Position numbers and translations under genes: made by a program. The notes below the pieces were generated by a model. That model had not been told where the DNA came from and did not search any database. It saw only the letters and a program-made list of their open reading frames with translations. Shown in pieces: positions 24,260-32,614 of a stretch of DNA of 64,000 bases. The DNA comes from a virus, in the IMG/VR virus record IMGVR_UViG_3300024999_000096, positions 1 through 64,000 of that record; one strand, written 5' to 3'. The first letter of the stretch is position 1; the number at the start of each line of letters is the position of its first letter.

Positions 24260-24406
24260 ATGAGTTGTGAGTATAGATTAGATGAATTAAGATTATGTGC
24301 AATCTTAGATATTGAATGTAATAATCCAGAAAAAAATAACCCTGATAACTATAATATTGAGACTGGATTTCCCTGTATTTGTGGAATGTTTGAATATAAA
24401 AAATAA
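24260..24406 (+). CDS. C4 zinc microprotein (48 aa)
   Basis: SD AAAGGAGGTG precedes ATG 24260. Cys residues SCEYR, LCAIL, ECNN and PCICGMF give the recurrent small-zinc pattern. Confidence 0.6.
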   Translation: MSCEYRLDELRLCAILDIECNNPEKNNPDNYNIETGFPCICGMFEYKK

Positions 24407-24427
24407 TATTAAAGGAGAGATTACATA

Positions 24428-24727
24428 ATGAAAATTGAATTAACTATGTCTCAAATGGAAGCGATTGAAGAGGGTAGAGGGTTAACCATAGACAATGAGA
24501 AATGGAAATTAATAGATCAAGATAATGAATATGGTATGGATGAGAATGGTAAATATCTTGAATATATTTATAAAAGACCATCGGATGAAAGATTTTTCAG
24601 GATAGTTTTATGTCTTGGTAGATATGGATATGAAGATTATGGATTTGAATTTGGTTCACAAGATAGATTTGCTTATGAAGTAGAGAAAAGAGAAATTGTT
24701 AGGGAAGAATGGGTGTATGGGGAATGA
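24428..24727 (+). CDS. hypothetical protein (99 aa)
   Basis: SD AAAGGAGAG precedes ATG 24428. A beta-rich C-terminal half with many Tyr/Gly (CLGRYGYEDYGFEFGSQDRF). No family is recognised. Confidence 0.7.
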   Translation: MKIELTMSQMEAIEEGRGLTIDNEKWKLIDQDNEYGMDENGKYLEYIYKRPSDERFFRIVLCLGRYGYEDYGFEFGSQDRFAYEVEKREIVREEWVYGE

Positions 24728-24756
24728 AAATTGTAGCGAATATATAAATAATTTAT

Positions 24757-24785
24757 TTGCATTATTTTGGCATGTGTGTTATACT
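24757..24785 (+). promoter_or_regulatory. promoter
   Basis: TTGCAT (24757-24762), 17 nt, TATACT (24780-24785), 30 nt before the TTG start at 24815. Confidence 0.7.
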
Positions 24786-24814
24786 TAGGTGTGATAGAGA
24801 TGAGGTGAATAATA

Positions 24815-25000
24815 TTGGATTGTTTAAATTGCAAAACTGAAATGCATTATATAGGTGATTCTCAAGAGTATATTGGTGGAGCAAATGTAAGAGTATATGT
24901 TGAAATATGTCCACAATGTGAATCTGATGTACAAATTATGTATAAAAAACCATTTGATAAAGAAATTTTGTATAAGGTTATATGGAGGGCATATGAGTAA
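24815..25000 (+). CDS. zinc-ribbon protein, TTG start (61 aa)
   Basis: SD GATGAGGTG precedes TTG 24815. CLNC (3-6) and CPQC (32-35) around a beta segment form a ribbon; the C-terminus is basic. First gene of the unit that leads into the replication region. Confidence 0.7.
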   Translation: MDCLNCKTEMHYIGDSQEYIGGANVRVYVEICPQCESDVQIMYKKPFDKEILYKVIWRAYE

Positions 25001-25071
25001 ATTTTTGATTGTGTATGGGTTTACATAGGTAAGAAATAATTTATAAAACTAAGGAAGGATTGATTTGAAAA

Positions 25072-25272
25072 ATGATACTGGAACAAACACAAAATGAAAT
25101 ACCAAAAAACTATTGTATTATGTCTCTGAAACTTGCAGGTATATTAATGACTAAAGGTTTTAAATTAAAAGATACTGCGCCAAATAAAAAATATCCTCAT
25201 ATGAAAGTATTCTATTTTACATATAGTGAAGAATTAGCAAAAATAGTAGAAGATTACATGAGAAACAAATAA
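25072..25272 (+). CDS. DUF5659-like small protein (66 aa)
   Basis: SD AAGGAAGGATTG precedes ATG 25072. SLKLAGILMTKGFKL, then PNKKYPHMKVFYF and EELAKIVEDYM follow the layout of DUF5659-type small phage/Firmicute proteins. Function unknown. Last gene before the possible origin. Confidence 0.55.
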   Translation: MILEQTQNEIPKNYCIMSLKLAGILMTKGFKLKDTAPNKKYPHMKVFYFTYSEELAKIVEDYMRNK

Positions 25273-25279
25273 GAGAAAA

Positions 25280-25512
25280 TAAAATCAAGAAAATTTTTCT
25301 GTTTTGCATTTTTGCAAACAGGAGTATATTATTCTCTCTTATTTAAGACTTAGTCTCTCTTATTACACCTTAATGAGCCCCCTATTTTTTAGGGGTGTAA
25401 AATAAGGTAATACCTTACATCGTACCCCCTAAAATTAGTGGGTATAAACTTTTACCTTATAATATACATATATTTACAATAAATTATAGAAAGTTGAGAA
25501 CAAGCAAACAAA
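25280..25512 (+). other. palindrome-rich intergenic region, candidate replication origin or leader
   Basis: Contains an imperfect hairpin CTGTTTTGCA ... TGCAAACAG (25299-25322), CCCCTA/TAGGGG around 25378-25395, the 15-bp palindrome TAAGGTA-A-TACCTTA (25403-25417), TACCC/GGGTA (25423-25444), and an inverted second copy of ATAAGGTAA (25402-25410) as TTACCTTAT (25452-25460). No ORF. It lies directly upstream of a replication-initiator-like gene. An attenuator or operator is the alternative. Confidence 0.45.
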
Positions 25513-26886
25513 ATGACAAACAAACAAATTTTATGGTCAAAGATTCCAAATATGTTTTTCTATTCTACTAAAGAGGGAGAAGATAGTATTTTAAAACATA
25601 CTAAATTTAACAATAAAACATTATTAATATTTGATTATCTATATATGAATCGTAATATGAGAGAAATAATAAAATTCACTTTAGAAAATATGATTGTAGA
25701 ATGTGGATTTACATGCAGTGCTAAGAAAGGAGAATCAAATTCAAAATTTAAAAATATATTGTCAATATTACATAAGATAAAAGTTATTGAATATGAAGGT
25801 GATTTTGATAGTGTATCTCCCAAGGAATTAATAATTTGCAAACTTTCAATTGATTTTACTAATAAATATACTGAGTTACATGATAATGAAAAAGATAAAA
25901 TACATAATCAACAGATAGAAAAGACTGATAATTTAAAGTTATTAATGTATTATTGCTATCTTAAATGTAGGATGTATAAGCGTCCAAAGAATGATCAGTT
26001 AGTTGTTTCAGGTGGTAAGGCTGAAGTAGCATATCCGACATTTAAATTAATAAATGAAGATTTAGGAATCACAGATGATACAATTGATAAATATAATAAT
26101 ATTCTAGTTGATTTAGATATGATTAGATATAAGTCGGCAGGCACTTGGTATTATAAAACTGATCCTAACAAAATAGTAAGAGAAAGTGTTAATTTTTATA
26201 CTCTGTTTACAGACGAAGAAACAGCACAACATAATTTAAACGAAGGAATCAAATTCTATAAAAAGATGGAGAGAAATTCTAATAAAGTATTTACTGGGAA
26301 TAAGAATTACAAAAATAACAATAAAATATTGAATGGTGAATTGGGTTCTATTATTAAGAAAGAATTGCATGGAAACGCTACCGAGAAAGATATTGCCAGA
26401 AAGAATGAGATATTATATTCGATTAATGCAAATGAGGAGCAACATGGTATTCAAGCTTTATTAGGCTCTAATCCTAATACATTACTTTCTGATATTTATA
26501 GTGATTTTAATAGTGAAAAGAAAGCAGAAAAATATTATGAACTAGAAAAATCATTAGGATTACTTGATACTGGAGAAGAATTTGGAGTTGACTTTGAGTA
26601 TTATAAATGGGTAATGATGAATTATGACAAGGAAGAACATGATTATTATGTAAACTGTGTTAATAAAAACAAAAGAGATAAAATAAATAATGTAGATGTA
26701 ATATATTTCGAGGAACAAAAACCTAAACCAAAAGGATTGCATTTCAGTGGAAAGAAGAAGAATAATGAGGAAGAAACCATAAAAGAAACTGAAATGAGCG
26801 ATGCTGATTTTATAGAGGATATGGGTTGGAAACCAGAAGTAGATTTTGATGATTGGACTGAGGAAGACGAGGAATTGTTTAGTTAA
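25513..26886 (+). CDS. replication-initiator-like winged-helix protein (457 aa)
   Basis: Residues about 30-100 and 150-225 both read as winged-helix units (NNKTLLIFDYLYMNRN..., LKLLMYYCYLKC ... LGITDDTIDKYNNILVDLDM), as in plasmid/phage Rep and DnaD-like primosomal proteins. The C-terminal 150 residues are charged, ending in an acidic tail (DWTEEDEELFS). ATG 25513 has a weak SD (AAGTTGAGAAC). The position behind a palindromic region supports replication initiation, but a transcription factor is possible. Confidence 0.55.
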   Translation: MTNKQILWSKIPNMFFYSTKEGEDSILKHTKFNNKTLLIFDYLYMNRNMREIIKFTLENMIVECGFTCSAKKGESNSKFKNILSILHKIKVIEYEGDFDSVSPKELIICKLSIDFTNKYTELHDNEKDKIHNQQIEKTDNLKLLMYYCYLKCRMYKRPKNDQLVVSGGKAEVAYPTFKLINEDLGITDDTIDKYNNILVDLDMIRYKSAGTWYYKTDPNKIVRESVNFYTLFTDEETAQHNLNEGIKFYKKMERNSNKVFTGNKNYKNNNKILNGELGSIIKKELHGNATEKDIARKNEILYSINANEEQHGIQALLGSNPNTLLSDIYSDFNSEKKAEKYYELEKSLGLLDTGEEFGVDFEYYKWVMMNYDKEEHDYYVNCVNKNKRDKINNVDVIYFEEQKPKPKGLHFSGKKKNNEEETIKETEMSDADFIEDMGWKPEVDFDDWTEEDEELFS

Positions 26887-26919
26887 TATAATTTTTAAAA
26901 AACTATAGAAAGGTGCGAG

Positions 26920-27720
26920 TTGATTATAGTTAACACAGGAATTTACAAAATAGAAAATATTGCGAATGGTAAGGTTTATATAGGACAAAGTATTAATTTA
27001 TACACAAGATTGTTAGGACATAAAAGTACATTAAAAACCAATAAACATTTCAACAGATATTTACAAAGATCATGGAACAAGTATGGAGAAGACAATTTTA
27101 CTTTTAATATCTTAGAGAAGTGTGACACAGATGATCTTAATGATAGAGAACAATACTGGATAGAAAAATACAATAGCTGTGATAGGTTAAAAGGATACAA
27201 TATCGATCATGGTGGAAATAGAGATTATATGTCTGATGAGCATAAACTCAATATGAGTATTGCTAAAAATGGAGTACATAATAAAACTCCATCTGTTTAT
27301 ATTACATATTCAGAAATACTTGAAATTTTAAAGCGTTCAAGTAAAAATAAAAAGATTTTATTATTTACAATGTTTATTTATAGTAAAAGATATTCTGATA
27401 AAAACGGTGTATTTTATATGTCATACAAACATATGGCCGAAACTACTGGTATAAAAGAAAGAAAAACTTTTACAAATATAGTAAACAAATTTGAAAGACT
27501 TGGACTAATAAAAAGAGTAACAAAGGATTCAAATATAACTAATAGTTACAAAATTATATTTGATGCTACATATAATAATGATAAAAAGTTTCTTGTTGAA
27601 GAAGGTGATAATTGTAGAGAATCATTTCATAAATGTTTATTGGAATGGTTTACGCCTAAAGAAATTAAAATATCATGTGGAAAAAGACATTATTATGAAA
27701 TAATTAAAAGCGTTACATAA
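26920..27720 (+). CDS. GIY-YIG endonuclease fused to winged helix (266 aa)
   Basis: Residues 5-95 are a GIY-YIG nuclease: TGIYKIENIANGKVYIGQS (GIY and YIG), R29-type catalytic Arg in LYTRLLGH, and the ...EQYWIEKYNS Glu region. Residues about 125-230 form a winged helix (KKILLFTMFIYSKRY ... LGLIKRVTK) similar in style to the neighbouring Rep-like protein. Start is TTG 26920 after AAAGGTG. Likely a homing-type endonuclease that invaded next to the rep gene; no intron was detected. Confidence 0.8.
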   Translation: MIIVNTGIYKIENIANGKVYIGQSINLYTRLLGHKSTLKTNKHFNRYLQRSWNKYGEDNFTFNILEKCDTDDLNDREQYWIEKYNSCDRLKGYNIDHGGNRDYMSDEHKLNMSIAKNGVHNKTPSVYITYSEILEILKRSSKNKKILLFTMFIYSKRYSDKNGVFYMSYKHMAETTGIKERKTFTNIVNKFERLGLIKRVTKDSNITNSYKIIFDATYNNDKKFLVEEGDNCRESFHKCLLEWFTPKEIKISCGKRHYYEIIKSVT

Positions 27721-27774
27721 TTTCGGGAAAACCAAAATTTGGGAATTCCCTATAATAAGGAGATGATAAATAAA

Positions 27775-28062
27775 ATGACTAATCCAGAAACAAAAGAATA
27801 CAATAAATTATCTATCACTCAAAAAGAAGAATTACAATCATGGATCAAAGGAAGATTCACACATCGCAAAACTATAAACACCAATCATACATCATATGGG
27901 TATAAACACGTTTTTGAAAATGATCGGCATGGATTTTATATTTCCAATGAACAATTCAAAGGTGCTATGTTAGAGGCAGGATATTATCCAAGAGATAAAT
28001 CATCTAAAAATTGGAGTTTTTATGTTAAGTTTTTCGCCTTAGCAAATGATGATTATTGTTAA
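27775..28062 (+). CDS. conserved hypothetical phage protein (95 aa)
   Basis: SD ATAAGGAG favours ATG 27775 (27763 lies at the SD). The core HTSYGYKHVFEN, then FYISNEQFKGAMLEAGY and NWSFYVKF match a small protein widely seen in phages of Firmicutes. Function not known to me. Confidence 0.7.
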   Translation: MTNPETKEYNKLSITQKEELQSWIKGRFTHRKTINTNHTSYGYKHVFENDRHGFYISNEQFKGAMLEAGYYPRDKSSKNWSFYVKFFALANDDYC

Positions 28063-28107
28063 TACTGAGGAGCAATTAGAAGCATTAAAAAAAGGAGGAA
28101 ATATTAA

Positions 28108-28290
28108 ATGACAGACATAAACAAAATTTATAAATCCAAAGGTTATCAAAACCGTAAAGAATTTATTGAAAGTTTAGTTGAAGATGTTGATGTTCCTTTG
28201 AAAAAAGCATTGGATATTTTAGATAATAAATATTTTGATGAATTAGTTTTGTTATTGAGTCATGAGATTGATGTTAAAGGAGGTGAGTAA
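28108..28290 (+). CDS. hypothetical helical protein (60 aa)
   Basis: SD AAAAGGAGG precedes ATG 28108. Helical, acidic, no motif recognised; ends 4 nt before the next start. Confidence 0.65.
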   Translation: MTDINKIYKSKGYQNRKEFIESLVEDVDVPLKKALDILDNKYFDELVLLLSHEIDVKGGE

Positions 28291-28294
28291 ATAA

Positions 28295-28801
28295 TTGAGT
28301 TACATTTATAATGAAAAAGAAATAAAATCAAAAGAAGACGCAATTATTGTATTAGAAGAAATTAGAGCATATCAAAGTCTCGAAGGACTTCCTTTTGATT
28401 TTGGTAATGGATTAATTAAAAACGATTTATCTTATGGCACAGAGCATGTATATTGGAAAATGGATGCTCAAGTTTTAGAAGATATGATTGAAGATTGGGA
28501 AGAAGATATTGAACGGGTTAACTGGTTGAAATCTCAATCAAAAAATAAATATAAAAAGAAAAGACTAAACAGGCATTATAGAAAAGTAATTGATAAGAAA
28601 AAGTTAATTAAATTATCTAAAACCTCATGGTGGATAGTATATTATAACGAGAAAGAAAACAGATATATTCGATGTTATTATAATGGTAGAAAAAGTTATG
28701 CAAAATGGTGTTCTAAGAGAGCAGTAAGGAATAGCAATGATTTTTCGTTAATAGGAGCTGGATATAGGAAATGTTTTAATTATTGGTATACTGTGTTTTA
28801 A
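28295..28801 (+). CDS. hypothetical protein, TTG start (168 aa)
   Basis: A strong SD (AAAGGAGGTGAG) precedes TTG 28295. Acidic N-terminal half; very basic C-terminal half (NKYKKKRLNRHYRKV, KKLIKLSKTSWW). The overall character suggests nucleic-acid binding. No family is recognised. Confidence 0.7.
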   Translation: MSYIYNEKEIKSKEDAIIVLEEIRAYQSLEGLPFDFGNGLIKNDLSYGTEHVYWKMDAQVLEDMIEDWEEDIERVNWLKSQSKNKYKKKRLNRHYRKVIDKKKLIKLSKTSWWIVYYNEKENRYIRCYYNGRKSYAKWCSKRAVRNSNDFSLIGAGYRKCFNYWYTVF

Positions 28802-28809
28802 GATAATTA

Positions 28810-28832
28810 CCCTAGAAAATGTATGTTTTAAG
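28810..28832 (+). repeat. 22-nt post-stop motif, copy C (one base longer)
   Basis: CCCTAGAAAA at 28810 and TTTTAA beginning one position later than in the other copies (28826). It lies 8 nt after the stop of the 28295 gene. Confidence 0.4.
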
Positions 28833-28843
28833 GGAGTGAAAAG

Positions 28844-28969
28844 ATGGAAGAGACAGAGGAAATATTTACTTGCGGAGAATGTGGAAAGCAATTTAAAGTT
28901 TATATAGTGTTTTGCGAACATGAATTAACATGCAATGGGATACAAGAAGATAAAATAAAAGGAGAGTAA
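28844..28969 (+). CDS. zinc microprotein (41 aa)
   Basis: SD AAGGGAGTG precedes ATG 28844. FTCGECGKQF is a CxxC knuckle; FCEHELTC completes a C4 or C3H site. Acidic otherwise. Confidence 0.65.
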   Translation: MEETEEIFTCGECGKQFKVYIVFCEHELTCNGIQEDKIKGE

Positions 28970-28973
28970 AAAT

Positions 28974-29396
28974 ATGAATATGCCAAACCTAGTCAGACAT
29001 GGTTTATATCGAAGTTTTGAATCTGGTTTTAATAGCGAGGCTATTAATATGTTATACAATATTCCAACCAAGAAAAATCCAGAAGAAATTTCAGAAATGG
29101 TAAGAGAAACTTGGACTTATATTAAAGAAGAAAATAAAAATAATCATGTTGTGAGTCATTTCTTTTATATGCTTGGATGTGCTGTCGATAGGTCATGGGT
29201 GAAAGATATATCATTTGATATTGTTCAGTATGGATTAAATTATAAAGATGATGAAGTTATAGATTTAACTATCCAATTAATTGAATCATGGAATGATAAA
29301 GATATGCTTGATTTGTTGTACAATACTGAAATTAAAGCAGAGTGGCTTCAGGAATATAAAATTGCAGTATTGAAACAGTTTGATTATTTTATGTAA
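28974..29396 (+). CDS. hypothetical helical protein (140 aa)
   Basis: SD AAAGGAGAG precedes ATG 28974. The sequence appears as helical pairs (HEAT-like character: IQLIESWNDKDMLDLLYN). No family is recognised; motif copy D follows its stop. Confidence 0.7.
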   Translation: MNMPNLVRHGLYRSFESGFNSEAINMLYNIPTKKNPEEISEMVRETWTYIKEENKNNHVVSHFFYMLGCAVDRSWVKDISFDIVQYGLNYKDDEVIDLTIQLIESWNDKDMLDLLYNTEIKAEWLQEYKIAVLKQFDYFM

Positions 29397-29397
29397 A

Positions 29398-29419
29398 CCC
29401 ATCAAAGTCTAGTTTTAAT
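29398..29419 (+). repeat. 22-nt post-stop motif, copy D
   Basis: CCCATCAAAGTCTAGTTTTAA begins 1 nt after the stop of the preceding gene and is close to the consensus of all copies. Confidence 0.55.
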
Positions 29420-29446
29420 CTAAATATAAATAGAGGAGAAATTAAT

Positions 29447-29830
29447 GTGACAGAAATAAAATTTAGGACTTATTTTGAAAATAAATTCTGGTATTTTACC
29501 TTAAACGAAATTATGGAAAGAGTAGCTACGTATCATGGAGATTGGGATATTCAAGCTTTAAGAGCAGAAAAACAGCAATTTTCAGGATTAAAAGATCAAA
29601 GTAATAATAAAAACGAAGTATATGAAGGAGATATTATTGAGGAAATTGGATGGGAGGGTGACTATTATCTTGTTGAATTTATAGATTGTGCTTTTTATGC
29701 AAAATCATTAAAGAAACATGTTCCAGCAGGTTTGCGTACTAGGCATGTTAAATTAGATGAATTGATGGATATTCAAGTTGTTGGTAATAAGTTTGACAAT
29801 CCAGATTTACTAAAGAAAGGAGAGAATTAA
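29447..29830 (+). CDS. yopX: YopX-family protein (127 aa)
   Basis: MTEIKFRTYFENKFWYF opens like the YopX family; the diagnostic core QFSGLKDQSNNKNEVYEGDI and the ending VVGNKFDNPDLL are present. YopX proteins occur in SPbeta and many Firmicute phages and form beta-rich multimers of unknown role. GTG 29447 follows SD AGAGGAG. Supports an SPbeta-type or related phage. Confidence 0.85.
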   Translation: MTEIKFRTYFENKFWYFTLNEIMERVATYHGDWDIQALRAEKQQFSGLKDQSNNKNEVYEGDIIEEIGWEGDYYLVEFIDCAFYAKSLKKHVPAGLRTRHVKLDELMDIQVVGNKFDNPDLLKKGEN

Positions 29831-29831
29831 A

Positions 29832-30173
29832 ATGAGTGAGGTAGTATATTACAAAGGAAAATTAATACCAGTTGATTTCTTAATTAATGAAACTTTAGAG
29901 GAAAGATGTAAAAGAATAATTGCAGATGTAGATTTAGAAGATTATGAATCATATCAAGAAATGTTAATGGATGATTATAATTATTACGAAGATTATGTCA
30001 TACATAATGACATTTTATATTCTGTAAAAAAGGATAGATTAGATCCTGAGCAAAGTATGTTTATGGCAAAGACAGATTATGATACTGGCATAGTTGATTT
30101 TGAAGTTAGATATTATAATGGTGGGACTAGTTTTGATGAAGCTATTGATTATGCATTTAGGAATGAGAAGTAG
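29832..30173 (+). CDS. hypothetical protein (113 aa)
   Basis: ATG 29832 follows SD AAAGGAGAG and lies 1 nt after the YopX stop. Acidic and Tyr-rich (DYNYYEDYVI). Likely co-expressed with YopX. Confidence 0.7.
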   Translation: MSEVVYYKGKLIPVDFLINETLEERCKRIIADVDLEDYESYQEMLMDDYNYYEDYVIHNDILYSVKKDRLDPEQSMFMAKTDYDTGIVDFEVRYYNGGTSFDEAIDYAFRNEK

Positions 30174-30191
30174 GAAGGAAGGGATAAATAA

Positions 30192-30551
30192 GTGGCATAT
30201 CAAGATTATTCTAACGAAACAGAACAATATCAAGACATGATAGATTATTTTCATAATATCAAAGTTGGAGATAAAATTAAGTTTATTCTTGAGAAACAAA
30301 AATATACGGTAAAAGCAAAGTCGGATAGATATTTAATATGCACTAAACCATTCAATTTAAAAAAGACAGTATTGTATACAATAATTGATATACAAAGACT
30401 GGTAAGAGGTACAAACAATATGATATTTAACCCTTATGATTATAGTGTTCAAGAGGATATTGATAAGTGTTTAGTAGATTTAGATTATCATAATAATGGT
30501 GTTGAAGTTACTCATAGAAATTGTATTAAGTTAGATATTCAAGTCCCATGA
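30192..30551 (+). CDS. hypothetical protein, GTG start (119 aa)
   Basis: SD AGGAAGGG precedes GTG 30192. The middle (VGDKIKFILEKQKYTVKAK ...) resembles a small beta-barrel found in some phage proteins, with CTKPFN and KTVLYTIIDI strands after it. Function unknown. Confidence 0.7.
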   Translation: MAYQDYSNETEQYQDMIDYFHNIKVGDKIKFILEKQKYTVKAKSDRYLICTKPFNLKKTVLYTIIDIQRLVRGTNNMIFNPYDYSVQEDIDKCLVDLDYHNNGVEVTHRNCIKLDIQVP

Positions 30552-30574
30552 ATTCCATATTTTAACTGATAATT

Positions 30575-30640
30575 TAGTTTCAAGAATCAAGCTATAGGCG
30601 GTTTGTACGCTTGTGAAATTATAGAAATGAGGCAATTATT
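30575..30640 (+). other. structured intergenic segment
   Basis: TTTCA ... TGAAA encloses CAAGC (30588) ... GCTTG (30609) with a GGCGGTTTGTAC loop. It shares AATCAAGCTAT with the intergenic segment near 14990. It lies upstream of the methyltransferase gene. Confidence 0.35.
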
Positions 30641-30700
30641 ATAGAATTGATTAAATATACAAATATAAACTAAATAATAAAATTGAGAGAAGGAATAATT

Positions 30701-31549
30701 ATTAATGTATTAAGTTTGTTTGACGGTATCTCTTGTGGAAGAGTAGCACTAGAAAGAGCAGGGATTAAGGTAGATACATACTACGCAAGTGAAGTAGATA
30801 AATATGCAATTCAAATAGCACAGAAAAATTATCCAAATACAATACAAATAGGAGATGTAACTAAGGTTTCTGGTTTAGAAGGTATAGATTTGTTAATTGG
30901 TGGTAGTCCATGTCAAGGGTTTAGTCTGGCAGGAAAGAAACTAAATTTTGAAGATCATAGAAGTAAATTGTTTTTTGAGTATGTAAGAATTTTAAAAGAA
31001 TTAAAACCTAAGTATTTTTTGTTAGAGAATGTGCAGATGAAAAAAGAGTGGGTTGATATTATTACTGAACATATAAAGGTAGAACCAATTTGTATTGATA
31101 GTTCCCTAGTGTCTGCACATCAAAGAAAAAGACTGTATTGGACTAATATTTCCAATGTAAGACAACCTACAAATAAAAATATTACTCTAAATGATATTTT
31201 CGATTACCATGAACAGACAAAATGGGAACAAGGATTTGATTTTAAGTATTTATTTAAAGATATTAATGGTTATGTTAAAATAAATAGAAAAGGTAGTATG
31301 AAAACAAATCAAACAAAAGCTAGTTGTCTCACAGGTGGGCATCGCGGAGATGGAAATCATAGTGATATGGATTTAATTTATTATAATGATGGGGCAATAA
31401 GAAGATATTCCACAATTGAATGCGAAAGATTACAAACCTTACCTGACAATTATACATATGGAATAAGTAATACTCAGAGATATAAATCATTGGCTAATGG
31501 GTGGACGGTTGATGTAATAGCTCACATTTTAAGTTTTATTCGTTCATAA
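30701..31549 (+). CDS. C5-cytosine DNA methyltransferase (282 aa)
   Basis: Small single-domain m5C enzyme that transfers methyl from SAM to cytosine. Numbered from AUU 30701: motif I LFDGISCGR (6-14), motif IV GGSPCQGFS with nucleophile C71, motif VI ENV (109-111), motif VIII QRKRLYW (141-147), and a C-terminal motif X region (YKSLANGWTVDVI). SD GAGAGAAGGA sits 6 nt before ATT 30701, and family members begin at exactly this point (M-NVLSLFDG), so AUU is probably the start; TTG 30683 is upstream of the SD. No cognate endonuclease is adjacent, so self-protection against host restriction is likely. Confidence 0.9.
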   Translation: MNVLSLFDGISCGRVALERAGIKVDTYYASEVDKYAIQIAQKNYPNTIQIGDVTKVSGLEGIDLLIGGSPCQGFSLAGKKLNFEDHRSKLFFEYVRILKELKPKYFLLENVQMKKEWVDIITEHIKVEPICIDSSLVSAHQRKRLYWTNISNVRQPTNKNITLNDIFDYHEQTKWEQGFDFKYLFKDINGYVKINRKGSMKTNQTKASCLTGGHRGDGNHSDMDLIYYNDGAIRRYSTIECERLQTLPDNYTYGISNTQRYKSLANGWTVDVIAHILSFIRS

Positions 31550-31567
31550 ATACAAAAATAATTATTC

Positions 31568-31604
31568 AAACCATCTTGTAATATATTGCAGGATGGTTTA
31601 TAAT
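31568..31604 (+). promoter_or_regulatory. hairpin overlapping a promoter
   Basis: AAACCATCTTGT (31568-31579) pairs with GCAGGATGGTTT (31588-31599), 12 bp with G-U pairs, as a terminator for the methyltransferase. Promoter boxes TTGTAA (31576-31581), 17 nt, TATAAT (31599-31604) lie across the same hairpin, so ending and restarting are combined. Compare 4315 and 37227. Confidence 0.6.
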
Positions 31605-31639
31605 GTATATAGAAAGTAAATTAGAGGAGTGGGGAAAAT

Positions 31640-31876
31640 ATGAATAAATCACAATTACCAACAGTGGCAAAAAAGATATTGAAAAAACTAAATGCAAGTG
31701 AAACCAAAGACATCCTGCTTAGTGTCAAAGGAGACAAATATGAGGTCTATGAATACAGTGAAGATGGCAAGCTTGAACATTCCACCTCTATGAATTTTGA
31801 TTACAGCAGCACTCCTTTACCAACACAGCAAGAAATTGAAGAGCGTTTATACAATTTCTTTATAAAAGTACGATGA
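31640..31876 (+). CDS. hypothetical protein (78 aa)
   Basis: SD TAGAGGAGTGGGG precedes ATG 31640, behind the promoter at 31576-31604. Basic N-terminus, then beta strands (DILLSVKGDKYEVYEYSEDG). No family is recognised. Confidence 0.7.
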   Translation: MNKSQLPTVAKKILKKLNASETKDILLSVKGDKYEVYEYSEDGKLEHSTSMNFDYSSTPLPTQQEIEERLYNFFIKVR

Positions 31877-31927
31877 ACTTATATTTTCATAGGTATGATA
31901 ATAAATTTAAGAAAGAGAGTGATACAT

Positions 31928-32158
31928 ATGGAATTTGGAAAATGGATTAAAACTTCGGAGCAATTGCCACAAAAACCACCATGTCTTCAAACACACAAAT
32001 ATCTAGCAACCGTAGCTAATAATCAAGTTGTTTCTATGAATTATGTTACAACAAAAGTTAGAGGTAAAGAAGTCACAAGATGGGAATATCAAGGCAGAAT
32101 ATCTCCTTGGGAGATAATTGCATGGATGGTATATCCAGAGCCTTATAAGGAAGATTAA
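31928..32158 (+). CDS. DUF551-like protein (76 aa)
   Basis: The SD AAAGAGAGTG selects ATG 31928. WIKTSEQLPQKPP near the N-terminus and a final IAWMVYPEPYKED match the DUF551 layout ('W..vs..LP' ... 'W.PlPepp'). Found mainly in phages; function unknown. Confidence 0.65.
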   Translation: MEFGKWIKTSEQLPQKPPCLQTHKYLATVANNQVVSMNYVTTKVRGKEVTRWEYQGRISPWEIIAWMVYPEPYKED

Positions 32159-32192
32159 AGTCTTTAAAATGATGTTTTGAAAGGAGTGAAAA

Positions 32193-32342
32193 ATGAAATT
32201 ATATGAACTTATTCAAAAACTTGAAAAATTAGAGCAAGAAGGTAAAAGAGATTACGAAGTTAAAGTTGCTGTCTATAATGATGAATATGCCATAGATGAA
32301 AAAATTAATTATGATGACCACCATAAGATGGTATATCTTTAA
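32193..32342 (+). CDS. hypothetical protein (49 aa)
   Basis: SD GAAAGGAGTG precedes ATG 32193. Contains KVAVYNDEYAI and DDHHKMVYL; resembles short phage 'LIEKLEK' helix-strand proteins. Function unknown. Confidence 0.65.
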   Translation: MKLYELIQKLEKLEQEGKRDYEVKVAVYNDEYAIDEKINYDDHHKMVYL

Positions 32343-32414
32343 AATTCAAAAACATGAAGAATGATGTATTATGCGGAAGTATCACAATCATGGTAAATGA
32401 AAGGATGATAATTT

Positions 32415-32576
32415 ATGAAAGTAGTATATTTTATAAACAAAGAACATGACGAAGAAAATGAAATAGAAGTATCTAACATTTATTTTTCTCACAAGAGAGG
32501 AATTGTTTTAATTGAATTTTTAGATGGAGAGAAAAAAGAAATGTATATCGAGAGAATTGTTTCAATAAAGGGTTAA
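32415..32576 (+). CDS. hypothetical beta protein (53 aa)
   Basis: SD GAAAGGATG precedes ATG 32415. Alternating strands (HKRGIVLIEFLDGEKKEMYI), no motif recognised. Confidence 0.65.
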   Translation: MKVVYFINKEHDEENEIEVSNIYFSHKRGIVLIEFLDGEKKEMYIERIVSIKG

Positions 32577-32614
32577 AAGAATGGATTTAAGCTATTTGGA
32601 GGTATCACAATCTT

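Noticed and set aside
26560-26988. 142-codon minus-strand open frame that looks hydrophobic
   Set aside because: It overlaps the acidic end of the Rep-like gene and the GIY-YIG start; hydrophobicity comes from the complement of Glu/Lys codons. No SD.
30683-30700. TTG 30683 as start of the methyltransferase
   Set aside because: The SD lies downstream of this codon, and the extra residues are absent from the usual family N-terminus; kept as an alternative only.
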